Positions 45,076 to 56,869 of a stretch of DNA of 64,000 nt are shown piece after piece. The position numbers and the translations under genes are program-made. The notes under the pieces were generated by a model. The model saw only the letters and a list, made by a program, of their open reading frames with translations. It made no database searches and was not told where the DNA came from. Numbering within the stretch: the first letter of the stretch is position 1; every line of letters starts with the position of its first letter. The stretch is from Carnegiea gigantea (lineage: Eukaryota > Streptophyta > Magnoliopsida > Caryophyllales > Cactaceae). Location: contig JAKOGI010000128.1 of assembly GCA_029747015.1 (NCBI GenBank), positions 396,001 to 460,000 of the forward strand, in the 5' to 3' direction.

Positions 45076-45609
45076 TTTATATGATTTAGTATGATATTGC
45101 GTACTTCTATTCTACGAAGCCATATAATGATTCTTTATGCTGGAGCCTATTAGGAAGTATTGAATTCTATACTAAACATGCAATTGTGCTTATAATTGAT
45201 TTAGTACGTGCATATCATTGGTAATACAAATAGTTACATGAACCTTAAGATTGAATGATATTCCAACCTAGAGGAATATTTAGAAACACAAACGAACACA
45301 CGTCTCTTCTTGAATATTCATTTTGCAAGAAAAACAAAAGGTCTAGAATATTGCATTTAGCACAACCGGGTAAGTGTTGATGTGTCACATTCTCATTTTA
45401 ATAACATATTAAAATTTCTCTATCAAGAACACCCATGACTAGAAGAGACATGGATAGAGTTCTATGATTAATTTTGGTTGTTGGAAATCCAGAAATGTCC
45501 TATTTTTTATAATAAGACATTTGTGTGACCTCTATATTAATACAAGCTAAGAAAGCACTTGCCGAATGATGGTAAGACACAAAATTACAATGACCATCCA
45601 ACTCTAACC

Positions 45610-46130
45610 CTCGCGCTACAAAAACCCACCAAAAGAGTGTTCATTGGATAGTTTAGGGAAAAACCAGTTGTATGATTTGTCACAATCAACTTGATGGATC
45701 CAAATCAATAAGAGTAGAAGCATGGGGATCATCATTTGCAAATTGGATGCATCATTTATCCACGTGGCGTCCCTTCACTTTGGTTCAGCATTAGTTTTAT
45801 TCGCAAAGGTAACACCCTTGAGAAAGTAGAGTTAAGGGAGCAATGGAAAAAATTCACTCATATTTATATTGAAGGAGACAATAAAGTACTCATACAAGCA
45901 CTTTAGCAGAAGAACCAACCATGGCAGGAGATTAGGATTCTTATCTAGGATTCATTTACTTATTCTGAATCGTCTTCCAGAGTACAAATTAACCTGTGTA
46001 TAGGAAGGCAATCGTGTAGCAAATTTTCCAGCAAAATTTGGGCTTTATATTCAATCCACTCTTATCAGGAATTTAGTTCCACCTCAAATCTCCTTTTCAT
46101 ACTCATTGAGGGTAATTCAAATGAACTCTT
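45610..46130 (+). pseudogene. LINE-type RNase H remnant
   Basis: Plus-strand frames give YIEGDNKVLIQAL and KNQPWQEIRILI (about 45865-45945), then EGNRVANFPAKFG (46003-46041). These are the RNase H motifs (including the second catalytic Asp region) found at the C-terminus of plant LINE-like ORF2 proteins. A poly-A-rich tail follows at 46170-46210. No RT or endonuclease is found upstream, so this is a 5'-truncated copy. Confidence 0.65.
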
Positions 46131-46214
46131 GAGAAAAAGAATACCTAAGATCTATTTTCTTATCTTTCTTTAAAAAAAAATATCATCATTGTCATTAAAG
46201 ACCAAAAAAATAGA

Positions 46215-46940
46215 AGTAAATTAGTTGAAAATAACAAGTCAAAAAGCTTGTGTTCAATCACTACAATTGTGAAGAGTGTTGTTATGCTTAGACTAAAACG
46301 AAGGAGCTAAAATCAAATCCAATCGTCCATATTCAAATTTCTTGTTTAAATACGACTTTCATATGTAGAGGAAGAGATAAAGCAATATGCACGAAAATGA
46401 CTATGATTCAGTAGGATTCGAGATTGAGCATTTGATCATAACTCAAGGAACAACCTTACTATGACAAGCTTAAATTGTATTGTTGAGTCTCTATCCTTGG
46501 GTCTTAAAAATATTCCAAAAGAAGATGAAAAGGAAACTTAACTAGCTAGCCTTCCAAATAGACAAACCCTACCTTGCATTAGGGGCAAAGAGAAGATATT
46601 ACATCTCATGCAGTCTCCTAATAAGAGGCAAATATCTCATGAGATAAAGTATTAATAAAAGAAACTCTTTCCTACAAAGGAAGCGCCCTAGTATAAAATC
46701 TTTAAAAGATCTCCTCTGAGCCCTCATAAAAGTAGGGCATAATCATCGTCAAAGGAAAGCTAAGCAACGTGCGTCAGAGACGAGCTACTAATAGGTCATG
46801 GGGATCCATGCCCCTCCCTAGCAGATAAAACTTAAATGTACTGAAATTGAGGCATTACTAGGTTGTCAGTGTAGTTGGTAAATTTGTTTTGTCATCTGCC
46901 TAGCTTCACTGCTTAAGAACGAAAAGCTCAAGAACTGATA
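46215..46940. other. Intervening sequence without recognised features
   Basis: I see no gene, repeat or signal that I can support here. Confidence 0.5.
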
Positions 46941-47538
46941 AGGTCACTTGTTTTTTAAGGCCCTATCTATGTTTTGTCATTCTTGCTACTCTTCCTCCTC
47001 ACGTCCCCTCTCCCCCCCTCCATGTTTCCCTTGCTTTTCTTATTGCTCCCTTCAACTAAACCATTTTCCCTCTCTAGTATTATTTTATAATTTTGTTAGG
47101 ACCCTCACTATTAATGCTAAGCCGGGTTTTCTTACATTTGTAAGTTCTATGATAAATGATTTCGTGAACTTATGGGTAGGGTTTAAAAATGTCATCTTAT
47201 GGGTATCATTCTCTGGACTTACATACTAGTACAATATCTTTTTTTTTTAGGGGTATTTCACGAGATGCGTGGGGGATGAGAGTTGATAATAGGTTTAAAC
47301 AATAAATGATTTATCCCCCTTAATACAAAAGTATGGCTTCACCCCTAATGTCGGCTATTATACGTCCTCATAACCTATTGATTGTTCCTTTTCTAACTTG
47401 AGAATCCAAAACTGTTTAAGGGGGACAACCACTCTATCCCTTATTGAATTCTTTGCATGTTATCTGGTCAAGCATCATTCCCTCTAAAGTTTTGAATCTT
47501 ACAACTCAGGAGGGATTTTCTCTATCCTAAGACAAAAT
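46941..47538 (+). repeat. Probable 5' LTR end of Tat-type gypsy element 2
   Basis: Lies directly upstream of a Tat-type primer binding site and shows an ACTCAGGAGGGATTTTCTCT run (47505-47524), comparable in position to the CGGAGGGG run of element 1. The left boundary is unknown. The ORF 46948-47229 is not recognised and probably LTR-internal. Confidence 0.45.
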
Positions 47539-47540
47539 AT

Positions 47541-47560
47541 TTGGTGCCGTGTGTATGGAA
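47541..47560 (+). other. Primer binding site of Tat-type element 2
   Basis: TTGGTGCCGTGTGTATGGAA differs at about three positions from the Tat-type start TTGGCGCCGTCTGTGGGAA. It is followed by an ATG-containing leader, as in such elements. Confidence 0.7.
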
Positions 47561-48667
47561 CCTGAGAAAGTCATGACTCCATGAGAATTACTAAAGGCCA
47601 TAAAAACCTGGGAATAAGTCCACATTTGAAGAGTTACTTCTGCAATGAAGCTATGTCATAAAGGATGCCTCTGGAAGTGCAAAATTTGAAAAGCCTCCAA
47701 TACTAGTACCTTCCAAGGAAGGATTAATTTGTAGAAGGCCATGAAGAATTCCAAAGACTGATTATGCAGTTGGTCAGGGCCAAGGTCAATAAGGACCAAG
47801 AAGGGGCTCGACCTATTTATTATAGAAATTAATGCTTGGATATCCACAATTATTTTAGCACTAGCTGACAAACCTAGAACTTAGAAGCGATCAGTTAAGA
47901 ACTATTTAATTCCCCTTTACCATATTGGTGAGATGATCCAAAGCCCAAAGAAAGGGTTACACTGAAGGAAGGCACCCCAAAGTATATAAGAGGAGCAATA
48001 AGATCTTTGAGACCATCTAAATGAGAAGAAAACATCTATCATCTAATAAAAGACTAGTCACAACAACAATTTAGCATCAACAAGGTTATTCTCTACCCCA
48101 ATTAGAAAAAATTTAACGCTTAGATGGGAATAGAGTTAGATTTGATAGTTGGAGGATAGAACCCCCAAGCAAAATGCTGATGTATTGGTAAGGTTGTCCT
48201 TGATCTAAGATCACCCTTTGACTTAGCTATTTTGAATACTCATCTTCCTTAAAAAGTTAAGATACTAAAAATTAATGCTTATCATAGAACCATTAACCCT
48301 GAGAAGTATCTAAGCACTTAAATCACCTAGGCGTATCTAATGTCTTCCACTAGGTATTTGTCATGCACAAGTTATTTCCGACTACACATAAGGGAGTTGC
48401 ACCATTAACATTTAACAAACTTACTAAGTCTTCTAAAAAGTCATGGACAGACCTGAAGATTAGGTTCCTAACACACATTGTGGGAATTAGGAGTCTAGCA
48501 CAATCTAATTCAGTCCTCTTGAACACAATTCAGAGAGATAAAGATTCCCTGAACCACGATATAGCCATATCAACCCAAATGAACTAGATATTAACTTTAT
48601 GTCATACCTACATAGCCAAAACTTCAAGACTTTTTTTTTATAGTTGTTTAAGAAGGCCTAGAGGCAT
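47561..48667 (+). pseudogene. Tat-type element 2 gag, 5' part (split)
   Basis: The open stretch 48363-48587 carries the gag core: MHKLFPTTHKGVA...FNKLTKSSKKSWTDLKIRFLTHI and LLNTIQRDKDSLNHDIA. It then runs, with one frame change, to 48667, where a chromovirus-like element interrupts it. The remaining gag and zinc knuckle resume at 53294. The leader from 47561 to about 48300 contains only scraps. Confidence 0.75.
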
Positions 48668-48670
48668 TAA

Positions 48671-49740
48671 TAAGGATGAATCCTTACCTCTCGCGATCAT
48701 TAACCACTTAAGACAAACCAACGAAAAAAAGGATGCTTCTCGTTGGATTTAATCTCAACCAATCAAGGTGATTTTGAGATTACATCCCGAAAAAATATAT
48801 TCTAAAAGAATTAAACAATTTGCGCCCAATCACTTCCCTAAAAGCTTAGAGCCACCAAAGAGAAATTTTAAAGGAAAAAAACTAAATCACCACACTAAAC
48901 AAGAGATAAAGATTTAGAGATTTTTTAGAGAGGAAATAGCATCTAGTCCCCGTATTCATTTAATCATCAAATCTACCAATACAATGAGCAAAGTGAGTAT
49001 ATAAATATCCAAAATTATGAAAATAAGCTGATACACTAGTGGGGCAATAGATCACTAAGAGTTCTATAAAATATCCTAGGAAATAAACCAAAAATCCAAA
49101 GATAACGGCAATTGTTATGAGCTGTAATTTTTAGGATTTCTTCTGCATCATCTACGAAGTTTCTATAGAATTATGCTCCACCAACCAAGGTATCATTACT
49201 TGGAGTCCCTTTGAGATTCATTCCGTAATAGACAATGCCAAGGATTACATTTGCATTCTCTTCAAATAAAACCAAAACCTAGATTGCTCTAAAATGGAAT
49301 TTTATGCATACTCCTCTTAATTTCGACCATTTCTCTCTAGGATGGAATCCAATGCCAATTTTTTTACAAATGGGGCTAAAATAGACATTTTAGGAAATTA
49401 AGAAGCTTGGATTTGCATCAATTGGGCATCATTAGGTAGGAACCAAACTTAACTCAAATTCAACAAATTTACCAGTAAAAACTTGCGCTATAGGAGTCAT
49501 GGTTCTCATGATTTTTAGGAATTAAAATGCAAGCTTTCACTTAAAATATTTATATATCTCTATGACAGAGTCAAATGCCTTTCTCGTGAGTCATAGATCT
49601 TCACTTTTTGATCCCATTTAATGGGTGAAGTGCCAGAATAAAATAGGCCTATGTGTTTGCATTTGGCATCAAATAACTATTGGGTAGATGAAATGATCTC
49701 TTGTCTTGGCACAAGGTTAAAGGGTTCTCAATATGTATCA
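48671..49740 (-). repeat. 3' LTR of nested chromovirus-like gypsy
   Basis: 1070 bp, aligned along its length with 52219-53288 (also 1070 bp). It starts TAAGGATGAATCC and ends TCTCAATATGTATCA on the plus strand. Its orientation is given by the PBS and coding strand (minus). Confidence 0.9.
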
Positions 49741-50380
49741 ACTTTGCCCACTTTAGAAGGATTTGACCTCAAATGCTTGTGGTTAAAATCCATTGCACTA
49801 ACCTTAAGAGCTTGTTACCACCCTTGGGTATGAAAATACCCAATCTGCTAACAACTCCTCCCTTCTTTGATGTGTACGAGTTGTTGAAGATTTTAGGGAG
49901 AGCACTAAAGCAATGAGCAGCCCTCCTACACCTCATGAGCTCATTAAGGTTCCCAATATACTAATTACAAGATAACTCAAACTCATTGTACTCAAGAGAG
50001 GGGATATGCATGGTTTGATTATCCTTATAGATGCTTTCTTCCAAGATCCGTATGATAGACAATAGGACCTTAGTGATGGGTTCTTTTGGGACCTCATCCT
50101 TAAGCTCTCAGTGATCTATAAGCAATAAAGGTTTCACTCACTAACTTATGTTTGGCTTTACCATTATTAAGGTAATTCGAGGCTTGCTCTTACTAGTCGT
50201 ACGCTCGACCCATATTTCTCTGATGAAGAGGCTTCACTTACTTGCCTTCCTTGGTCCAATTTTGTGAGGTTTGGGTGGTGCTAAAGTGGGCTAATGTGAG
50301 ACTTTGTCTATTGTGCTTGAGTGAATAAATATTAATATGCCCATCATAAATTACATGATTATGATATAACCAAGGTTGAC
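49741..50380 (-). other. Residual pol region of the chromovirus-like element
   Basis: Between protease and the 3' LTR only about 640 bp remain. I can read no RT, RNase H, integrase or chromodomain motif, so almost all of pol has been lost. Confidence 0.55.
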
Positions 50381-50640
50381 CAAACAATAAATGGTACGCA
50401 TCCATATGGAGAATAACACTTCACCATAATACAAACCACTCGAAAATGAGATATGAGCTTGTTTGGAAATGGTTGCCTAACTCCCTTGCTTGGGCCATTA
50501 TAGAGTGTAAGGAGTTGGATGCACCTTGGTTAGCAGCTGTAGCTTCTTCATGAGTGTCACAGAAGATGCATTGGTGCAACTTTCTCCATCAATGATTTAG
50601 TTCACACACCTTCCCTCTAATTATGCAACTAGTACAAAAG
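50380..50640 (-). pseudogene. Chromovirus-like retropepsin fragment
   Basis: The minus-strand frame gives IIDGESCTNASSVTLMKKLQL, HPTPYTL and then ISKQAHISFSSGLYYGEVL. This is the gypsy protease start of the type that follows a C-terminal gag knuckle. At the active site D-G-E-S stands where D-G-G-S or D-S-G-S is expected, so the Gly is replaced by Glu. Confidence 0.75.
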
Positions 50641-50827
50641 ATTTGTTCCCTTTGGCTTGGTTCAAAATGAGCCTTATTGGCATGTAGAGCTCTTTAATTA
50701 ACTAACAATTCATCAACAAGTAGGGGATCAAAGTGGGAATATTGTTCCCTACTTCATCTCCACTAGATTCTTCCTTAATGGCTTCAATCTCTTCCACCTC
50801 CTTAATGGTAAGAGACATTCTATTGGG

Positions 50828-51790
50828 ATAATCAATATAAAAATGTCAACAGCCATGACACTTGAAACATTTCTTCCCTTCCAACTTCTTAGGGTGCTCA
50901 CTAATAATACTTTTGCTCTTGAAAAAGCTTTAATTTGAAAGGGTGGAACTTGATTTTAATGTGAGTGGAGGGGATTTTAATTGAGAAGGTTTGAAAGGAT
51001 TTTCTATCCTTCAATTATCTCCCAAGTTTCATTATAAGGTTGTATACATCATCGAAAGAAAGATAAGATTGGAGGTCTACCTTATAGGCAATATTGCATG
51101 ACAAACCCTTGATGAATCTAGCAATTTTAAGCTCGTGCTCTTCATCCATACCAACCTTTGTTTGTAGTTATTCAAACTCCCTAATATACTTTTCCACCTT
51201 AGGATTCTCTTAGCTAGGACAGGTGATCTAGAGGTAGAGCTCTTGCTTGTAGAAGGATGGTAAGAACCTCTTGCCATGTGTTTCTTGGGCTTTGACAATG
51301 CCTTGATCTTAGACTTAGACTCCCTTACTCTATTCATCTTTAATTTCTCATATATAAGAATACACACCCTTTCATCTTGAGAATAGCCAACTTAAAATAC
51401 TTTTCATCACTATACTCCATAAGGTCAAAGATTCTATCCATGGATTGGACCTAATGTAGGTACCTTTTTGGATTGAGGTTTTCATCGAACTATTGTGCCT
51501 CATTCTTGAGGTCTCTAGGTCATCCATTGAACGTCTTCTCCTCCTTACCCCTCTATCCTCATCATTATAATTTTTATGTGAGGATGAATAGGCAATGTTA
51601 GTGGGGCTACCATCAAACTTCTGATGGTGTTGATTTCGTCCCTTGGTGGAAACGGATTCTCTTACTTGCTCAAATTCCCTTATGAGACTTTTCACTTGAT
51701 CTTGAAGCTCAAAATGGAATTTTTAACTCTCTTCTAATGAGCTTACTTTGGAGGGATGCCCCTAGATTGAGAAAGGTATCCTTCATTGGC
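50828..51790 (-). pseudogene. Chromovirus-like gag
   Basis: Open stretches are 51695-51372 and 51367-51077. Reading down, one finds the Ser/Arg-rich N-terminus, the MDRIFDLMEYSDEKYFKLAILK-type gag core near 51445-51385, a gag tail ending near 51080, and the zinc knuckle at 50828-50869. The knuckle reads CFKCHGC.HFYIDY with a stop inside and the last Cys changed to Tyr. Many stops. Non-functional. Confidence 0.8.
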
Positions 51791-52200
51791 CATATTGATG
51801 TAAAGAATAAAGGGCTAGAATGAGGAAAAAGGCAACAGAGCGTGGTCCACGGGGTTGACCATGGAGGGTTCTAGGTTAGCTTTAAAAGAAAAAATGTTGA
51901 GAAATAAGGGGGACCATGGACCATGAGGAAGGGGTCGTAGACTGATCGTGGCGATCACTGTTCAGGAGCCTTCTATGATTTTTTTATGAAGGCTTTTTTA
52001 ATGGAGTTTTAGGTTTGTTTTTGTGTTTGGGCTAACTTTTTGTCGTTCGTGTGAACTAAGAAGGATCTATTAAGGAGGTGAATAATAGTAATTTTTTGGA
52101 ACCACAGTATGTAGTTTTGGGGTGGATTGGATGAAAGTTTTAATTGAATCGATGGAGATGAAGCTTTTGATTCAAAGACCAAACAAAAAAAGGATCTCTA

Positions 52201-52212
52201 GCTCTTATACCA
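52201..52212 (-). other. Primer binding site of the chromovirus-like element (tRNA-iMet)
   Basis: TGGTATAAGAGC on the minus strand matches TGGTATCAGAGC in 11 of 12 positions, 6 bp from the LTR. Confidence 0.85.
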
Positions 52213-52218
52213 ACTTAA

Positions 52219-53288
52219 TGAGGATGAATCCTCTCATCCTAAGATCGTTAATCACTCAAGGGAAACCACACAAAAATGGATGCTCGTCGTTGGATTTAAT
52301 CTCAAATAACCAAGTTGATTGTGAGATTAGAGCCTAAAGAATGAGATCCTAAAAGAATAAATAACTTCCATCCAATCCGTCTTCTAAACTCTTAGAGCCA
52401 CCAAAGATAAATTATAAAGGAAAGAATCTAAATCACCACTTTGAACTAGAGGTAAAGATTAAGAGATTTTTGAGAAATAAAATGGCTCCTAGTCCTTTAA
52501 TTCATTCATTTATCAAATATTTCTTTATAATGAGGAAATGGGCCTATGAATACCTAAAATTAGGGAAATAAGTTCAAACAAGAATGGGGAAAATGGACCA
52601 ATGAGATTCCTACAATTTATCATAGGAAACAAATAAAAATTTCAAAGATAATGGCAATTTCTAAAAGGTCTACTTTCCAAGATTTCTTTTTTCATTTTTA
52701 AAGAACCTTCTAGAGAGTTGTGCTCCACCAATGGGGGCACGTCCACTTTGGGCCTCTTGAGTATAGATTCATTCCATAAGAAATGCCAAGGATTACAGTT
52801 GTATTTTATTTAAATAAAGCCAAAATCTAAATTGTTTTAAAAACTAAAATTTGTGCAAACTCCTCTTAATTTTGACATTTCTCTCTAAAATGGAATCAAA
52901 TGCTAATTGTCAAAGCATGGGGATGAAATAGATATCTCAAGTAATTAATAAAACTTAGACTTGCATTAATTGGACACCAGTAGGTAGAAACCAAATTTAA
53001 GCCAAATTCGATAAATTCACCAGTAAAAACCTACATTATAGGAGTCATAGTTCTCACCGTTTATGGAATTGAAATGTGAATATCTACTTGAAATATTTAT
53101 ATATCGCAATAGTAGAGTTCATCATGTGTCCAAGAAGTCATAAATCCTTAATGTTTGAGCCCATTTACTAAGCAAATTACCATAATAAAGTAGGCCTATG
53201 TGCTGAAATTTGGTGTCAAGTAGCTCTTGGGTAGATGAATGCATCTCCTTGTCTTAGCATAAGGTTAAGCGAGTCTCAATATATATCA
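52219..53288 (-). repeat. 5' LTR of nested chromovirus-like gypsy
   Basis: 1070 bp. On the plus strand it starts TGAGGATGAATCC and ends CAATATATATCA. Flanks of the whole element (GGCAT at 48663-48667 and GGGAT at 53289-53293) match in 4 of 5 bases and may be the target duplication. Confidence 0.9.
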
Positions 53289-53293
53289 GGGAT

Positions 53294-53720
53294 CTTTAGG
53301 AAAAACCTAGAAGTAAACCTGAACAACTTAATATGGGAGATCGTAGCAAAGAGGAAAGTAGCCCAAGAAGAAAAACGATTTAGGAGAAGAAGTAAGGTAG
53401 ACCCAAGATAGGAAATGTCCTTGTAATGCCTAAGAAGGATATCCTAATGAAAAATGTAGAGTAAGATTCCATTAGAGTTGCCCAGGCCAATTAAGCAAAA
53501 ATATAAGTTTAGAGATAAGGACAAGCATAGTGACTATTATAAAGATCACAGTCACAGCACTGAACATTGTCAGGACTTGGATAGGATGCTTTAGGACATA
53601 ACAGGTAAGGTTCACCTATATGACTACTTAAGCGACAGACCCTATAGGAAGAAATTTATGTTGGACAACCTAACCACTAGAAGGAAGGCCAACTCTATAA
53701 AAGTATAAACAGAGGAATAG
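53294..53720 (+). pseudogene. Tat-type element 2 gag, 3' part with zinc knuckle
   Basis: Resumes after the chromovirus-like insertion. EIVAKRKVAQEEKR is followed by the knuckle SDYYKDHSHSTEHCQDLDRML (53520-53590), the Tat-type H-x4-H/C spacing with the first Cys changed to Tyr, and then the HLYDYLSDRP segment. Confidence 0.75.
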
Positions 53721-53759
53721 TGTATATGAGCTATAAGCCTTCGAAGGAGTTCCATCTAG

Positions 53760-54240
53760 CATAGAGTCAACGATTACAAGCACACATCCTAGAACTTTGT
53801 TTGAGCAAACCAGATCCCTGTATCATCCTTATGATGACCTTATTATGATTAAATTACAAGTAGCTAATTACTAGTTAAATAGGGTGCCAACAAACATAGG
53901 GAATTTCGTTCATATATTGTTTTATAACTACATTAACAAGTTGAGATTCCAAGAAGAGGACCTGGTGTGAGCCCTTTACCATGCACAAGATTCATAAAAA
54001 GTGGTCTCTGCCCTAAGAAAGTCATAAAACGACCTACAAAGTTGGGGAGAAAAAGGGATTGCTAGGCAATTGATGGTAAACTTTGTGGTAAGGGACACCA
54101 CTTTAACTTGCAGCGTCATCATTGAAAGACCAGTGCTAAACTCCCTAAAGTCTACACTGTCACCCTTTGACATTAAGATGCAATTTGAGTTTGATAATGG
54201 CTCTATAAGTAAGGTTTAGAGATCATAAAAGTGCTAGTTA
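53760..54240 (+). pseudogene. Tat-type element 2 protease region
   Basis: A strongly decayed protease. The second half is readable at about 54075-54200 (MVNFVVRDTTLTCSVIIERPVLNSLKSTLSPFDIKM), equivalent to the YNAILGRP..L block. The catalytic Asp region upstream could not be confirmed. Confidence 0.55.
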
Positions 54241-54719
54241 GTGACATATATGCTGCTGTAAACCTCTAACCTGAAGAATACCAGCCCCATGGAAAATCTT
54301 ATGGGAGTGAAACACAAGCAGTACAGTCACCACAATTCACTATGGTGAATATCCAGGGGGCATAGTGTAAGAGTAGTTATAGGAGCACCAAGAATCATAG
54401 GCTTGTGCCTAAAGGGTAGTTATAGGAAGTCCTTTAAAGGGATAACTTAGCATAATTGTCCAGATAACAGGGGACCTAGTGTAAGAGTTTATAGAAAAGC
54501 AAAACAATTTTACATATGTATTTGCTTACTTAGTATAGAAGATGTTAGGATTAAGCCCATATATCATTGTGTAAGAATTAGGAATAAATCCAACTAGTCA
54601 AGGAGAAGAAGAGACACTTTATGCTAGATAGGAGTAAAGTTATCCATAAAGAAGTCAATAAATAACTGGATGTAGGTTTCAATAGGGAATGGTTTTACTC
54701 TAAATGGTCAGCCAATGTG

Positions 54720-55260
54720 ATAATTGACAAAGAGCCTAACTAAGCTTAGAGGATGTCAATGGACATTAAAAACTTAAATAAGGCTTGCCTAAGAAACTAT
54801 TTACCACTTCCCAAAATACATGAATTGGTAAACTCTACCGGTGGTCATATATTCTTGTCATTTAAAGATGTCCACTTTGGCTTTCTTCAAATATCAATAT
54901 TAGGACAACATAACATCCCTTACACTAGGGCCTAGACTACTACAAGGCCATACCCTTTGCACTAAACAATATAAGTGTAGTCTATTAGAGGCTAGTAAAT
55001 AAGTTGTTTCAGTAGGATTCGATAGGAACATAGATGTCTACATCAATGATATGATTGTCAAGCCTAGCTCCAAAAGAAGCACCTTGGAGACTTAAGGGAG
55101 ACATTTAGTACTCTCAAAAGGTATGTCACAAAGTTGAATCCCAGTAAGTGTGCATTGGGGGTGAGAGCTGTTAAGTTCCCAGGTGCCATAGTTAATAAAA
55201 GAGGGTACAAGCAAATTTAGAGAAAGTTAAGGCTATACTGGAAAGACGTGTAAAGGATGT
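54720..55260 (+). pseudogene. Tat-type element 2 reverse transcriptase
   Basis: The open stretch 54753-54935 gives MSMDIKNLNKACLRNYLPLPKIHELVNSTGGHIFLSF, the RT fingers. The catalytic box at 55039-55050 reads YIND instead of YVDD. A thumb-like segment follows (KLNPSKCALGV-type, readable at about 55130-55160). Frameshifts are numerous. Confidence 0.8.
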
Positions 55261-55299
55261 ACGATAACCTTTGGGGGATTTATCTTAAAATTTTGAACC

Positions 55300-56480
55300 A
55301 AAAATGTTAAACTCCTTCAAGTGCATAAGATTCGTTAAGGGCTTTTTAATGGATAGAAGAAGTTGAATAAGCATTTAGCCCAACCCCCATAAGGACACTA
55401 GTACTTATGTGCATCTCGGCATTAAGCACAATTGTGAAGTCAGTATTATTAATGGAATAAGAATTCCCAGTGTGCTTTGTTAGTCATGTCCTTGTTGTGT
55501 CTAAACTTTACTATTTAAACATTGAAAAACTATAATTGGCCCTGGTCATGGCTGCAAAAATGCTCGATACTCACTTTGAATATCACACCATTAGGTCCTC
55601 ACTAATTAACCATTGAAGAAGATGATAGGAAGAATGTTGTCATGGACAGCGAAACTGTTCAAGTGTCACATAGATTATAAGCCAACAACTCCAAGCAAGG
55701 CAAAAGCTTTATCAAATTTCTAAGATGAGTGTATCTTTAAGGATAAGGAACAAGTCCATGAGTCAGCTGATAGAGAACCAGTATAGATAGTTCCCTACAT
55801 AGAATGATTATTGGGCACAGCTCTTATAATCTCTCATGCATATGCCTTGAGCTTTACATTCTCAACTATTACTAATGAGGCGTAATATAAGGGAATCATC
55901 ACGGGGTTGTAGATTTACAAAGAGCTAGAAGCTAAGAATGTGAGAATACTCAGCAACTCTGCGGATAGTCAGTTAGGTCAAGTGTAATTTTGAGGCTAAA
56001 GCAAATGCATGGTTAGTTGTTTGGTAAAAATCCAATAAGTTTTATAAAGCTTCAACACTTTCAAATAATGCATATAATCAGATCAGAAAAGCATCAAACA
56101 GATAAACTGACTAAGCTAGTAAGCTCCTCACAATCTAATGACCCTATGACAGTCTATTAGGAAGTTGAATTAGAACAAGAGCATGGAACCATAATAGATC
56201 TATTTCAAAATCGGGATGCACTCTTGGATGATATAAATCCTTCAGTACTTGGAAAAAGGCAAGCTACTAGAAAATTCATAAAGCCTACTAGGAATAAGAA
56301 GATAGTAGCCTAGTACTGCATCTTTCTAGGGAACTCTACAGGAGGGGATTCACAAGGCGTATCTTAAAATGTGTTGGAAAGCAAGAATCAGACTTTTATC
56401 CTGCTTGAGATCCATGAAGGAGACTTTGGTGCCATATTGGAAAAAGAATGCTGGTAGAGAAATCCAAAAGTAGGTATCTA
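55300..56480 (+). pseudogene. Tat-type element 2 RNase H and integrase N-terminal region
   Basis: Scraps follow RT in order: the KTHFEYHTI-like RT/RNase H connection near 55560-55590, the EEDD..W segment near 55620, LSCICLEL pieces near 55830, and KLTKLVSSS (56100-56135), the tail of RNase H in this lineage. Decay is heavy and individual active-site residues cannot be assigned. Confidence 0.5.
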
Positions 56481-56489
56481 TGGGCCACA

Positions 56490-56869
56490 ATGCTCATGGA
56501 TGAAATTTCCTATGTCAAAAAGTGCAATAAGTTTCGAAAATTTGCTCCAAGAATACATATCCTATGACTATATTGTCAACCATCATAGAATCCACACCTT
56601 TTGCGAAAGGAGATATGGTTTTAGGGCTTTCTCCATAGTAGTTTGCCAAAGAAAGTTTCTATCTGTGGTGGTTAACTACTTCATTAAGTGGGTGGAAGTA
56701 GAACCAATTGCCAAAATCACATAATAGAGTGCAAAGAAAATTGCTTATTGTGGAAAAACATTATAACTAAATATAGCCTACCCACCAAGTCATAGTGGAA
56801 AATTATAGACAGTTCCTCATGGGATTCAAAAATTAGTGTAAACGACAAGGAATCATAGTAATGCTACAG
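56490..56869 (+). pseudogene. Tat-type element 2 integrase, 5' part (split)
   Basis: The open stretch 56500-56724 ends in VVNYFIKWVEVEPIAKIT, the integrase core after the first catalytic Asp (here Asn). About 56780-56865 gives VIVENYRQFLMGFKN..CKRQGIIVM, around the second catalytic position, where Asp reads as Glu. Coding similarity then stops and a non-coding block begins; the integrase resumes at 59034. Confidence 0.75.
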
